From Enoplosus armatus (Eukaryota > Chordata > Actinopteri > Centrarchiformes > Enoplosidae): 64,000 bases of DNA. A program made the position numbers and the translations under genes. Where the stretch lies: assembly GCF_043641665.1 (NCBI RefSeq), contig NC_092186.1, positions 20,640,501 through 20,704,500 of the forward strand, read 5' to 3'. This document shows, in pieces, positions 10,628-23,100 of this stretch. The notes beneath the pieces were generated by a model, which was given only the letters and a program-made list of their open reading frames with translations, was not told the DNA's origin and did no database searches. Numbering within the stretch: the first letter of the stretch is position 1; each line of letters begins with the position of its first letter.

Positions 10628-13600
10628 ATGGAGAACCAGGTACAGTGGCTTTTGTGTCTCCTTGTGGAATCTGAACTTTTCACGGAGAAAATGCCAGCAG
10701 GCTGCGCGCTGGCAGGGCAGGAATGAATCCTCTGTTCTGCTAGCCAGAAGAAAAAAATGCTCCTGCTGCTAATGAACTCGTAGTTGTTTGGCTCTGGAGC
10801 TATGCTAGCTGGGCACTCATACATCGGTATTTACCGCTAGCTAGCGTCAGTCTACCACACCATTCAGCACCGCTGCATAGCTGTAGCCTCAACCAGGCAC
10901 ACAAAGAGATTTACACCTGGTGTTTATTCCGCTCTGCCGTGTTTAAAACGCACATGCACATTGTAAAACACCATGAGGACCAATTTGAGTCGAGGTTTTG
11001 TGTAGCTAAGCTAAGCTAGTCTACCTATCAGGAGAGTGTCGGCCGTTGGCTAAAGGCTAAGGAGCTGCTACAAGGCGCCGGGGAAAAGATTTGTCCTCTC
11101 CAGGTTGGGCTGGAGAGGCGGGGTGGTGTCTCCACTGCCAGCGGCCTGAAACCTCACATGCAGGGCTAATAAAACCAGTCACCAGACTATAGAACTTCTG
11201 CAATATCTTTGCATTATTTGCCAACAGTTGGTTAATGTTTAATGCTTCCCACATTCATGATTGTAGACTAAAATGCATGAAGCATGGTGAAAAAGCTCTC
11301 TGGCACACGTTGAACTTGAATCCAGTTATGATGACCACCCATGCATTGGCTGATCATCATAAAGCAAAGAACCCAGAATATAAAACATATTTTTGAGGAC
11401 CGGTATGTAAACCCGTTGCTTCTACAAGATTATGTATTCACATTTAATTAATTGCATGTATACATTTGCAAAGTTTTATGTCATCCTTAAAAAGCTACAT
11501 AGTTTATTTTGCAGAAAACAGAAAAGTGGGTAACTGTAAGGGAGATATTGCTTCAAAGTGGGTCACTCTCTAAATGCCTGAGGTTATTCAGGACTACATT
11601 TCAGATGGTTAGGCCACACACACCCATGGAAAGTGGCTCAGCCACTTTCTTGGAACTAGCCCCCATTCAGCGTTGTTCCCTTTGAAGTTTTAACTAGATC
11701 TGTCAGTGTTCATCCAGAGGAGGTCTTCTGCTACAAGTTAAAAGAATAGTGTAGTTGTACTTTGTACTGTGATGAATGTTAACAAAGTTACATGTGAAAG
11801 ATTTGCATTTGATTTTTCATTCTTATTACACAAATATATGCACAGTTGCCAGATTATTAGAGTCTAATACTGCAGCCCTGCAATGAAACCTACCTTCATG
11901 AAGGTTATAATGTTTAGTTCTTCTTAAAACTGTTTTAGAGAGGTGTTGATTAAACTTTATGGTCCTTTTGGAGGCTGCAGTTTGTGGTCCTGTTGAATTG
12001 CTTTGTACTAGAAGCTGTTTCTAATATTTTGTCAACTCTCCCTAATATAAATTTACATTATAACTTACAGGGTTGTTGTATTTATACCAAATTAGCTAGT
12101 TGTAGATAGGTGGACCTGATAAACCTGCAGTTGAGTTGAAGAGAGTCAAGTTCAGTCTGTAAATGTTGTTTGAATTTATTTATTCTACATTACAGCATCA
12201 TGACACAGCTGGATGACAGCTTGATGAGCCAAACTGCTTCATGCCTTGACAGTGAAGTAGGGTCATAACTTTGTGTGCACATGCTGAGATCTTTGCTATT
12301 TTCTCTTTATGAGATCTGCATGTATGAACCCTGCAGTTGGGATGACAGGATGAGTGGCCATGCAGCTTTTCGTAATCCTCACACACTCATTCACACACCC
12401 TATTTCCAATACTCACTTGTTTTCCTTGGGTGCTGGAGATAGGGCTATTTGTGACTCCCCCGCGGCTCTCTGGGATTGACCGTTTTCCAATACAAGTAAC
12501 TGTTTCATCTCTTTTCTTTTAGATATAAGGTTGGTGTGATGAAGGATTTAGCCGGAACCTGCAGCTTCATCAAAACACAGCTGCTGTCACAATTGTTTGT
12601 CTGTGTGTGTCCCTCTCCTAGGGAAACTTTCTGACTTTTCATTTTAATCGTTCATTAGCTGGAAGAGATTAACATGGTCATGAGGGGTGTTATTTACATG
12701 TCAGCTGGGAGTTCATTGTTTTCGTGGGAGCCAGTGTGTCTGCCAAAATTTGTATTTCCCCTCAATTGGAGCACTGTGTATGAGAGAGAGAGAGAGAGCA
12801 CCATCTCAATGCTTTCTGGTTTTGAATCCCCTGTGTTGCCTTTAATAGAGGATAGCTGAATAAATGTGTTGCCACAAGTCATTTTGTCCATCTGATACTA
12901 GTAGAACTGAATGATTGAGAAACATAACTTTTTTAGATGTGTGTGTTTCAAATTTTCAGGCAGTTTGATGTAGTTCAATTAATGTCCGTCTACATCAATG
13001 TGGTTTTCATTTCATGTCTTTATTTTCCCAGGCTATTATTGCCTCCTGGGCTTCTTAATTTTCTGATTATAGGTTTGACACAGTTCAATTAATGTCCATG
13101 TCTTGTTGTATTTTATAGTCAATTATTTCAGTAGTTGATCAGTCGAAAATGAATTGTTAAATTAGTCGTTTGTGTCATTTTGCTTGTATAATGCCAAACA
13201 TTTGCTTTCTCCAGCTTCTAAAATGTGAGGTTTTTCTGTTTTACATCACCGCCCTTTCAATATATTTGGGTTTTGGACTGTCGGTCAGACATAACAAACA
13301 ATTTAAAAAAGCTCTGGGAAATTGTAATGGTAATTTTCTGACATCTTATAGACAAATCGTTATATAGAGAGAATAATCAGCAGCTTAATTGATAGTAAGC
13401 CCTAGTATTTTATCTATAACTGCAACTGACGATTGTTTTAATTATTGATTGATCTGCCATTTGTTTTCTGAATTAATCTTTTGCTCTATAAGATGTCATA
13501 AAAGAGTGAAAATGACCGGTATAATAATCTAGAACCCAAATTGATGTCTTTTAAATGTCTTGTTTTGTCCAACCAACAGTCCAAAACCTAAATATTTCAA

Positions 13601-14100
13601 GTTTACTGTCACAAAAATCAAAGAAAAGCAGCAAATCCTCACAATTGAGAGGTTGGAACTGGTGAATGTTTGATATATTTGCTTGAAAAATGAAACAATG
13701 AATCAATCATCAAAATATTTCCAGATTAATTATCAGTTGGCTAATCATTTAATCAACTAATGGCCTGGGCTCAAATTTTCTGCCTCATATTGCCTCCTGG
13801 GGTCTTAATTTTGTGATTATCGGGGGGAAATTTGCGTTTGTTTTTTCCACGCTCTGAGTTGATTGTTCCCTTTTGATTTCTGATAGAGAGTCAACACTGT
13901 CTTCCTCTTTGGCTCATTGTCATCCTGATTTTTATGTTGTCCTTATCACATTCCTGATTTGGCGGAGTCGCCGGGGGGGGGGGGGGGGGTTGTTGTTGAT
14001 GATTGGAGGGACTCCACGGCTGCTCGCTGTGGGTGTGGTGGAGTCTCGAGTTTAAGGGCATTACTGCCACAGAATGGCCGGGCAGAGTGCCAGGCAGAGG

Positions 14101-14137
<37 letters not shown>

Positions 14138-17100
14138 TGTGAGTGTGAGAGACAGAGAGAGAGAGAGAGCCGGAGAGTGCCAGACCAGCTCATCTCAATC
14201 CTGTCCCCTCTAATCCCCCCACTCAGTCCCAGCTCACGAGCTGCTCTCTGCCGGGGCCAAATCCCCACATTCTTCAGTCCTCCCCTGGACATAAAGTGCC
14301 TTTCTGTCCCCTCTCGCCCCCCCCCCCACCCCTCGTTCCCTTCTGCACTCCATCTCCATAGGCTCTTCACTTGCTATGCCAATCACCACCATCACACCAG
14401 CACAGTGTCATTTGCTTGTCCCGTTGCTGTCATTGTTCTTGGCAGAGAGTAGGTAGCCCAACAATGTGCCCCTCTTCTGGACAAACCTTTTGAGATCTGT
14501 CGGCTCGGGCAGCTAATCACTCCCATTCCACAGGGAGCGTCCCGACACCAGTCCAGCTTTGTGTTTGTCCAGGCCAAGTGTTCAGCCTCTCCTCTTGAGT
14601 ATAAAGTCCACACACTCAAAATAGAGATTCAGAGGTTTTTGTTCAAGGTGGAATCAGAAACCAATGAATAATGGCCCCTTGGTTTAATCTCACTACTCGC
14701 TTTGCTTATGTTTATTTCTGAAGCAAACTCAGTTTGCAAGGTGTCTCAGGCTTATTATTTTCATTATCGACTAATCTGCAAGCATCAAGTTTTAAATGTT
14801 ACATTTTTCTGTGTGAGAACAAGCAAGTAATCCAGATAATACTTATAGAGCTGAAACAATTGATCGATTAACGTGCACCTATTTTGACTTAAACGATTAA
14901 TCATTTTACTAATTTTGTCTTCTAAATTGTGAAATATGCTGCTTTTCTTTATGTTATGTGATAGTGAACTGAATATCTTTTGGTTTTGGACCAGTGGTTG
15001 GATAAAATAAGTGATTTGAACATGTCTTCTTGGGCTTTCTGACATTTTATGGACAAAACAATTAATCAATTTATTGAGAAGATCATCTGCAGATAAATAA
15101 ATGATTACAAATTTTAAAAAAAGTTCTTCGTTATCCATATTGAGGGTCTAAGGATAGAGGGTGTTGTATGATGTACAGATTGTAATGCCACATTTGTGAT
15201 TTTGGGCTATTGACTATAGTTGACTTGACAATAAGTTCATTGCAACCCTGGTTGTTTTTATCATAGACGAGGAAACATGTAGAATAAACCCACTGTCTCT
15301 TTTTTTAGTCTGACACATTTACATATAAATGCTTAGAATACGTCATAATATGTGATGTCTCTGCAGGTTATATGAGCATAGACATGAAAATCTATCTATC
15401 ATTAGAAAACAAGGAATCAGTTTAAAGTCTAAAAGACTCAACGGAAGAAGACGACAATGTCAAGGCATTTATTTGACCTTGTTCCGCTCACCCCAATAGA
15501 TAACAGCAGACACATGTTTTCCGATTCAACATCTTCATCAGTTTCTTGATCTGAATAACTGTTCCTTCTCATGCCCTTGTAGTTCACATTTTATTTATTT
15601 TCTGGCTTGTGTATGTTCTCCCACGCCCACAGGGCTAGTGTAGTAACATACAGCATTTGACTCTTTTACTTCCATCTGTTCCTTTTCAGTGCACTGTGCA
15701 GGTGAAGCTGGAGTTGGGCCACAGAGCCCAGCTGAGGAAGAAAGTTACATCAGAGGGCTTCACCCACGACTGGATGGTGTTTGTCCGAGGGCCAGAGACC
15801 GGCGACATACAGCACTTTGTAGAGAAGGTTGTCTTCCGCCTGCATGAGAGCTTCCCCAAACCCAAGAGAGGTATGACGGAGAGATAGCAATATGTGAACA
15901 CAAAAACACCCTCTGCAATGCAAGGCAAGTTTATTTTCATAGCAAATGTCATACACAAAGGTAAAGACAGCATGAGACATTCAAAACATGTAGGGATAGA
16001 AACTAATTTCACACAAGTTAAAACAATGAAAACAGAAATAAATAGTCCTGAAGTCCTGAATCAAAACATGGATAATGGTGTAAATGCTTAAGAGTCAGGT
16101 TTTTTCACTCCTTTTTTAATAATGATGTCTCATTTCTTCATGGTGCTTTTGTCTCACCAGAACTTGATAACAGGTATGCGATGATCAAATGAAGTTTTGC
16201 ATATGATCATTCACAGAGGTCAGAGTGAGGGTAGGCAATACAACCTCTGCATCCACAGTGCACTAGTGGATATAATGGTGCAGTGAAATAATCTATGTGT
16301 AATTTTTCTCCCTATCCATCTTAAACATGTTGGCCATGTTCAAACTCATTGATGATTTATTAGATGTGCCACTGTTGTGTTTAAATGCCCTTAAATATCT
16401 AGTCATTACGGTGACAGAACATACTTTTTTAGTATTTGGAAGATTGCTGGTTAAATCATCAATTATATACTTATTATATATTATTATATACATTGTTGTT
16501 CTCAAATAAAGCAACGTAATTGGTTTTTGACCTCATTTTGTGAGAGACGTTAAGGAGTATTTGTCTCTTGGAATTAATTTAGTGCATAGATTTGTCTACC
16601 TCACTACCTCGGTCGTTATTATCAATATGCCCTTCCATTGATAAGAGTAACACGAGCCTTTGTCTGTCTGCAGTATGCAAGGAGCCTCCGTACAAAGTGG
16701 AAGAGTCGGGCTACGCAGGCTTCCTCATGCCTATTGAGGTTTACTTCAAGAACAAGGTGAGATCGACTGGGAGAGTAAACTGTGGGCTGTTGAAAGCTCT
16801 CTTTATGTAGATACTGTATTAAAAGAAATTAAGGCTGTGGGAAAATAATGTTAGAAAGTATAGGTTTTAGGAAATCACAGTTAGTAGTTTGATAAGTGTA
16901 ATCTTAAATAGATGTTTACATGTTGTGGGTGTTATATTATGAACTATAGTACTTGTGACCTGCATTGAAATATTTACAAATTGAAGGAGACCAAGCACAG
17001 ACTCCAAAAAACTGGGTTACTGGGAGGAAATCAGGTTTTTCCAGCAGAAATCTGCTTGTATTAACCAGGTTAATTCCTTAACTTGGCAAAAGAAACCGGG

Positions 17101-20100
17101 TGTTCCTTTTACATGATGTTTCAGAAATCAGGTTACTGCCCAAAGCCAAAGAATAATCACATTACTTAAGTGCATGTATATTGTTTTAAGTGCAACGCAG
17201 AGATGGTTTAAAACCCTCATTAGACCACATGTTTTGAGAAAGGCTTCACTTTGGACAGCCTCACTAAAACACTCTCCAATAGGTCACATAGGAGTTCTTA
17301 TATATATATATCCAATCAGAAGGCACGATTGTGTTTGTAAAACATTACTTTTATAATGTTTTGCTTTTTCTCTCTTTAAGTGAGAGAAATAAAACGAGCA
17401 CACACTATTATACTGGCACCTTTAAGTCTCCATCAGCCATTTAAATGAGGGATGAAAGAAAGGAAGAAAGAAAGAAAGAAAGAACCACTTTACTCTCATT
17501 ACAAGATCAGGGTGGTGCTTAAGAGGTATGTGCACATTAGTGTACCATCGTCTTCTGCAGTTCTCTATAATATTAAACCTCTGGACTGCACCCAAAAATG
17601 TTACTTCCTTCTCTTATGTGCAATTAACTTATACACAATGGACACATCTGTCAAGAAGATGAAGAAAACACTTAAAGGCAAGCAGGAGGAGTGTAAATAC
17701 CAGCAACCATGGATCCATCTGCATTTACAAGAAGACATTTTTGTTCATAAAATCTCTCAAGAGTGTCTTAGTGCCTTTTCCTCAGCCTTAATTGTCCACG
17801 TCTCTACAGCTTCTCTCAGGAATGTTAGTTGTTTCTTATCAGTGTGGCGGCTCCAGCTATGTCTGTCTGTTTTATTGACTTCCAGGGTGATAGTTCATTC
17901 ATTCAGCTTTTATCTTTTGTTGTGAAATGTGTAGGTATTGAGAGAGTGACAGTGTGTAGAGCAGTAATACAGAAACACGGATTAGTTTGTGTCACACATG
18001 CTGTTGCAGGTGGGTTAAAACAGTCTTTATCCCATTGTCGCCCTTCAGGAGGAGCCAAAAAAGGTGTGTTTCAACTACGACCTATTCCTTAACTTGGAGG
18101 GCAACCCACCGGTCAACCACCTGCGCTGTGAGAAGCTCACCTTCAACAACCCCACCAAAGAATTCAGGAGAAAGCTGATCAAAGCTGGAGGGGTGAGGCT
18201 GCCTGACGTGCTGGCTGGTTGCCAGGTTGACTTGACTGATGGCAGATTGAGTGACTATAGTCAATAGCAGATACTAAAGTCAACAATAGTACTTTAGTAG
18301 CAACTACCACATGATGTATTTTAAGAGGAGCCACTGGTTATGGAAGTGTTTTTCCCCCATTTTGCATTTCCATTTTAATTTCAGTTCCATTTCTTTAAAT
18401 AATATCCTCAATGCACGGTATCCGCAGGTCTTAAAGTCTTAAAAAGCATCAAATTCAGTTTCCTCTAAAAAGGCCTCAGATGGTATGATAAGTGATAAGT
18501 CTTGAACTTAAATATTTCACTGTTGTGTTGGTTATAAAACCTTTTTGTGTCTTAGTGCGTGGGAGATTTTATACACCTAGAACTGAACACTAAAAGTGTG
18601 ATTGCGGGATCCTTTTTTGTGTTTCACTCAGCTTCATCAGACATCATGATGGGCAAGTGTCACTTTTAGTAAAAACGGAAATGAACTTGAATTAATTTAT
18701 CATTTTTAATTGGTTAATCCAACCATCCATTTTATGAGCGCATATCCAAGTCCAGGCCTCGTTAATTAAACTAATTATATTATTAACATTATATCTGTTA
18801 TATACTGCTGGGAAATAATGAAAAATGTGTGATATGATAATAAATAATCCTTGTTCCCACTGGTTATCCATCATACTTTCATACGCTGGCAGGTATGATA
18901 GTGAAACATACATTTCCCCTGTATGTGGTGTTAAAAAGGTGTTAAAAAGTATTAATTTTTAATGCTAAAACCCTGTCAGTGTTACTTCACATAGAAACAT
19001 GGGATTCTCCTGCGTAATGTAAAGATCATATAGTTTTATGTTTCCACCAGTTTCAATTATTTCAACTTCAACCTCAGCCCCTGTTGCCTGTTGAATTTAT
19101 GGGCAAATTACGTTGTCATAGTCGTTGAATTCGTCCAAAATTGGCCAATAATCTAAAGGTGAATTTATTTAAGCTGCAGATTGTGTTGTCAGTTTCTCAA
19201 CACCAGGTCGCAATTTCAAAAAGCTTCTCGTGCACCATGAAGTGTTAGTAATGGGTGCATAGGTGGTCTATATGAACTCCGCCTGAGGACCGAAACGTTG
19301 TTAATAAAGTGAGTACAAGTGATGGACAGCGTGCAGGGGTCTTTGTTTGCTTCCCAGTCAGTTCTCAGTCTCAACACCATAATAATCTTGTGTGCGGTGC
19401 TTATAACAGAATTTTAAGCTTGGTGATTTGATTGGATGTTTCTTGATGAAATGCACCTTGGGAGTCGTAGTTAACGTCTCCCTTGAAACATTTTCTAACT
19501 CTGTGTACTAATGCACAGTGTGTATCCAATGTGTGTTGGCTTTAAAGCTATAAACAGACACTGTTTAATTTCAGGTATTGGTGGTTCCAGAGGGGGCTGA
19601 AGCTGTGTCGAGGCCCAGTCCAGACTACCCGATGCTCCCCACCATCCCCCTTTCTGCCTTCTCAGACCCCAAGAAGACCAAGACCTCTCATATGTCAAAG
19701 GTTGGTTAAATTACCATTACCATTTCCAAAAAATACCATCTTAGTTATCTCACTAGCACTATCAGCTTGCTCATTCATTTGGAGTATTTAATCAGAAAGT
19801 GTCACAACTTCATTGATTATTCCAGTCAATTTTTATTGACTTTTTTTTTTTCTTTTCTTTAGAAATATAGGGGTAAATGTCTAAATGAACATCGTATGCC
19901 CACAACAAAATCATCAGTCTTCAGAACAGGCTGACTCAGGCTTCTAATCATTGCCAGCTGTCTTTGAGCATCTGTATGCATGTATGCAGAATTCTAACTC
20001 AGCCAGCTTATCTGCCGGGAGAGGGGACATATCAGGAGAAAACAGGAAACTGATCCCCTCACATTTTCCATTGTTGCCACTGTTTTGGTGTCAACCTTTC

Positions 20101-23100
20101 ACAGAGCAAGTCTGTGGTAAAGTCTGAATGCTTGAATGAGATCACTCGTAGCTTTGCATAGTTCATCTTGTCTCTTGATAAGATTTGTTTCTGTGTGTTG
20201 TTCTACAGACTCTTCCTAATGTTTTTTTCTAGACACAATCTGATTTTGGGGTATTTTACAAAACTTTAAAGACCCACATTGGTGACTAACTTTTAAGTTG
20301 TGCTGGTGATGACAAATGCCTATATATATATATATTCTTCATTTCATGACATAGAAGTACATGTTTCTTTAACCCACATTATTATTGTGGTATGAGTGGG
20401 CGTGTGTTGAGCACTGGCTTGAGGCAGATAGAGGACATGGTTTCATCCAGCTGTGTCCATCTGCTGACATAGAAAGAGTCCATGAGGGCCCCCACACATG
20501 GCCGCTCTCCCCAATCTTCCAGTCTGTATTGAGTCTATTTTTCACAGTGAATGAATATGATAAAGGCTCTTATGTACATATCAAGTTTAATAGTGTCTGT
20601 TTGAAAACCAGTAAAGCTGTTTGCTGCTAAGTGGATGAACAGTGTGGAAATACAATCCTCTACCTGTATCACTGTGCCAGAGAGCTCTGTTAAAAGCCAC
20701 TCCTGTGGATGTGGTTGACACATACAACCTTCACTACATGCTTACTTTGTCTACTGTGCCCAAAGTTGTACTACACATTTAGATTTGCTCATTTACTGCC
20801 CTTTAGGTAAGGTAAGAGTCTAACCTAGTGTAACTCCAGCAATACAACTAATGTAGTCCAAGGCCTGTTAGCCCATGATTGAGAGCAGTGTTTAAATACT
20901 GTCTATACTGTAGCGCAGAGCAGTATAGTACCTCTGTTTGACTTGTGAAGTGGTATGCGATTAACTGCCCTTTTCTTATATTTTTCTGCGTTTTGGCCAT
21001 GTTGGCACACACATCCATGTCCCCCTCAGGATGAATTATAACATTTGTCATACCTTAACTTTTTATCTAGGGTTAGGGGCTCTATCATAAATCATCAAGA
21101 TTTTAATTTGTTGGGGGCCCTGGTAACTCACCGGGTAGAGCGCATACCACGTGTTAAGGCTGAATGTGATGTGATGTGAACATCACAACATTGTAAACAT
21201 TATACCTGCTAAACATTAACATGTTAGCGTTGTCATTGTGAGCATGTTATCATGCTGACTTTAGCATTTAGCTCAAAGCACCGCTGTGCCTAAGTACAGC
21301 CTCATAGACATGCTAGCATGGCTATATCCTGTTAATTTTAGTTATTGCATAGAGACGTAGGTGTAGTTTGTTATTTTTCTGTTTATTTTTATTTCATTTT
21401 TTATAATTACTGAGAAAAAGTTCTCATCGACCAAAGTGCTTAATTTGACATCTCGTTCACAGTAAATAATGTGATTACAGTACAGACTTGACTTTGCGCA
21501 GCTGAGCCTGTATCTTTTTGTGGGGCCTTTGGCTGAGTGCTTTAGGAGTAGATCGTCAATGACGGTGCTGTTGTTTTCTCTCTCCAGGAACCCAGCAAAG
21601 AAGGAAGTGGTGGCAGCAGCAAAGGACCCAAACCGCACAAGCTGACCAAGGAGCACCGTGAACGGCCTCGAAAAGACTCTGAGAGCAAAGCCACGTCGAA
21701 AGGAGACAACGACAGAGACGGAAGCAGCAAGAGTGGCCGCGATCCTTCCTCTTCCTCATCCTCATCTTCAAAAAAGCCGTCAGAGATCAAAGTGAAAGAT
21801 GAAGTAAAGGTCCTACCCAAGGCTGCCTTCAAAGAGCCTAAACTCACCCTGAAGGAGTCAAAGATGGAGGGCATGTCCCCTAAAGGAGGGGGGGCTGGGA
21901 GCGGAGGAGGTGGTGGTGGGGGAGGAGGCGGGGGAGGCCCCGCAGAGCCTAAAGCCCCGGGGAAACGACCCTCCACTGTCGAGTCTCCCAAACCCAGCGC
22001 TAAGAAGCAGAAGAAGGGCAGCTCAGAGGGGCCAAAGGGGCCAACCGGCGGGGCGTTCACCGGAACTTCTCCTCGCGTCTCCTCCTCGTCTGCAGCCAGC
22101 CAGCCCTACTCAGAGAAGAAACCCAAGGAAAAAGGTCGCTGGGCCAAAGGCAAAAATGACACACAGGAGCCGAAGGAGCCTAAGAAACTTCCAGAGTCGG
22201 AAGAGTCGAATTCAGAGGATGAAGCATCTTCAAAGTCAGAGGTAAGTCGGCTTTACAGCTCTCACTTAAATGTGAAGAGAGTGAAGTTGATGTAGTGTGA
22301 AGTGAAAAAGATGCTTTTAGGAAAGGATTTTATATGTCTTGCTGTTAAAAAACGTTAATATGATCATTATCTGTCACATGGGGCTGCAACTAACAATTAT
22401 TTTCATGTTTAATCGATTAATCGTGCAGTCGATAGACTGTCAGATGTCAATAAAGCCCAATGTAACATCTTCAAATTTCTTGTTTTGTTCAACCAAAAGT
22501 CTAAAACTAAAAGACGATATTCAATTTACTGTCACATAAGATGAAGAAAAGCAGCAAACCATCACAAATGAGAAACTTAAAGCAGGCAATGTTTGTATGT
22601 ATTTGTGCTTGAAAAATTACTTGATTAATTGATTATCAAAATATGCCAGCCTGCAAAGACTCTGTTGGTTGATCAGTTAATCGACTAATGAGTTCCGCTC
22701 CAGTTACATGTTGTTACCTATTATGTACATTTCTTTCCTCTTGTTTTCCTTCTTGTCATTTTCTTCTTCTGCCCTACCTCCTACAGCAGTCGGCCCCTTC
22801 CAGTCCTTCCAACTCCAGTTCTAGCTCTGACTCCAGTTCAGATTCGGACTTTGAGCCGGGACAGAAACAAGGGCAAGGTAGAGTCCATTCACCTTGGATC
22901 CTCGCAGAGACGAATATTCACACAGTTTTTAATTGACAATGTAACATGTAATTTAGGCGTCGAGTCTGAGCAGTATTATAGTTTGTGTGTCCTCTTCTCC
23001 CAGGCCCCCTTCGATCCATGGTGGAGGAGATCCAATCAGAAGAGTCAGATGATGACGACAGCAGCTCAGAGGAGGAGACGCCCATTAAGACCAACCCCCC

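Larger units (their letters stand above)
10640..15689 (+). other. MLLT1 intron 1
   Basis: This is a 5-kb intron after the 4-codon exon. Its 3' part (about 12522-12600, gtgatgaaggattta..ggaacct) aligns with 7430-7500 in the duplicated unit, confirming that introns were duplicated too. It also holds three copies of repeat family A, a G17 tract, and a GT/GA microsatellite. No additional exon is recognised. Confidence 0.7.

Noticed and set aside
13891..14452. Overlapping 149- and 159-codon open frames on both strands
   Set aside because: They are built on a GT/GA microsatellite and a G17 tract inside MLLT1 intron 1.
17452..17925. 157-codon open frame in MLLT1 intron 3
   Set aside because: It starts in a GAAA repeat, has no recognisable domain and no exon-like boundaries.
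21112..21165. tRNA gene
   Set aside because: Only an A-box-like start is present; the rest cannot complete a cloverleaf, so it is probably a SINE head.
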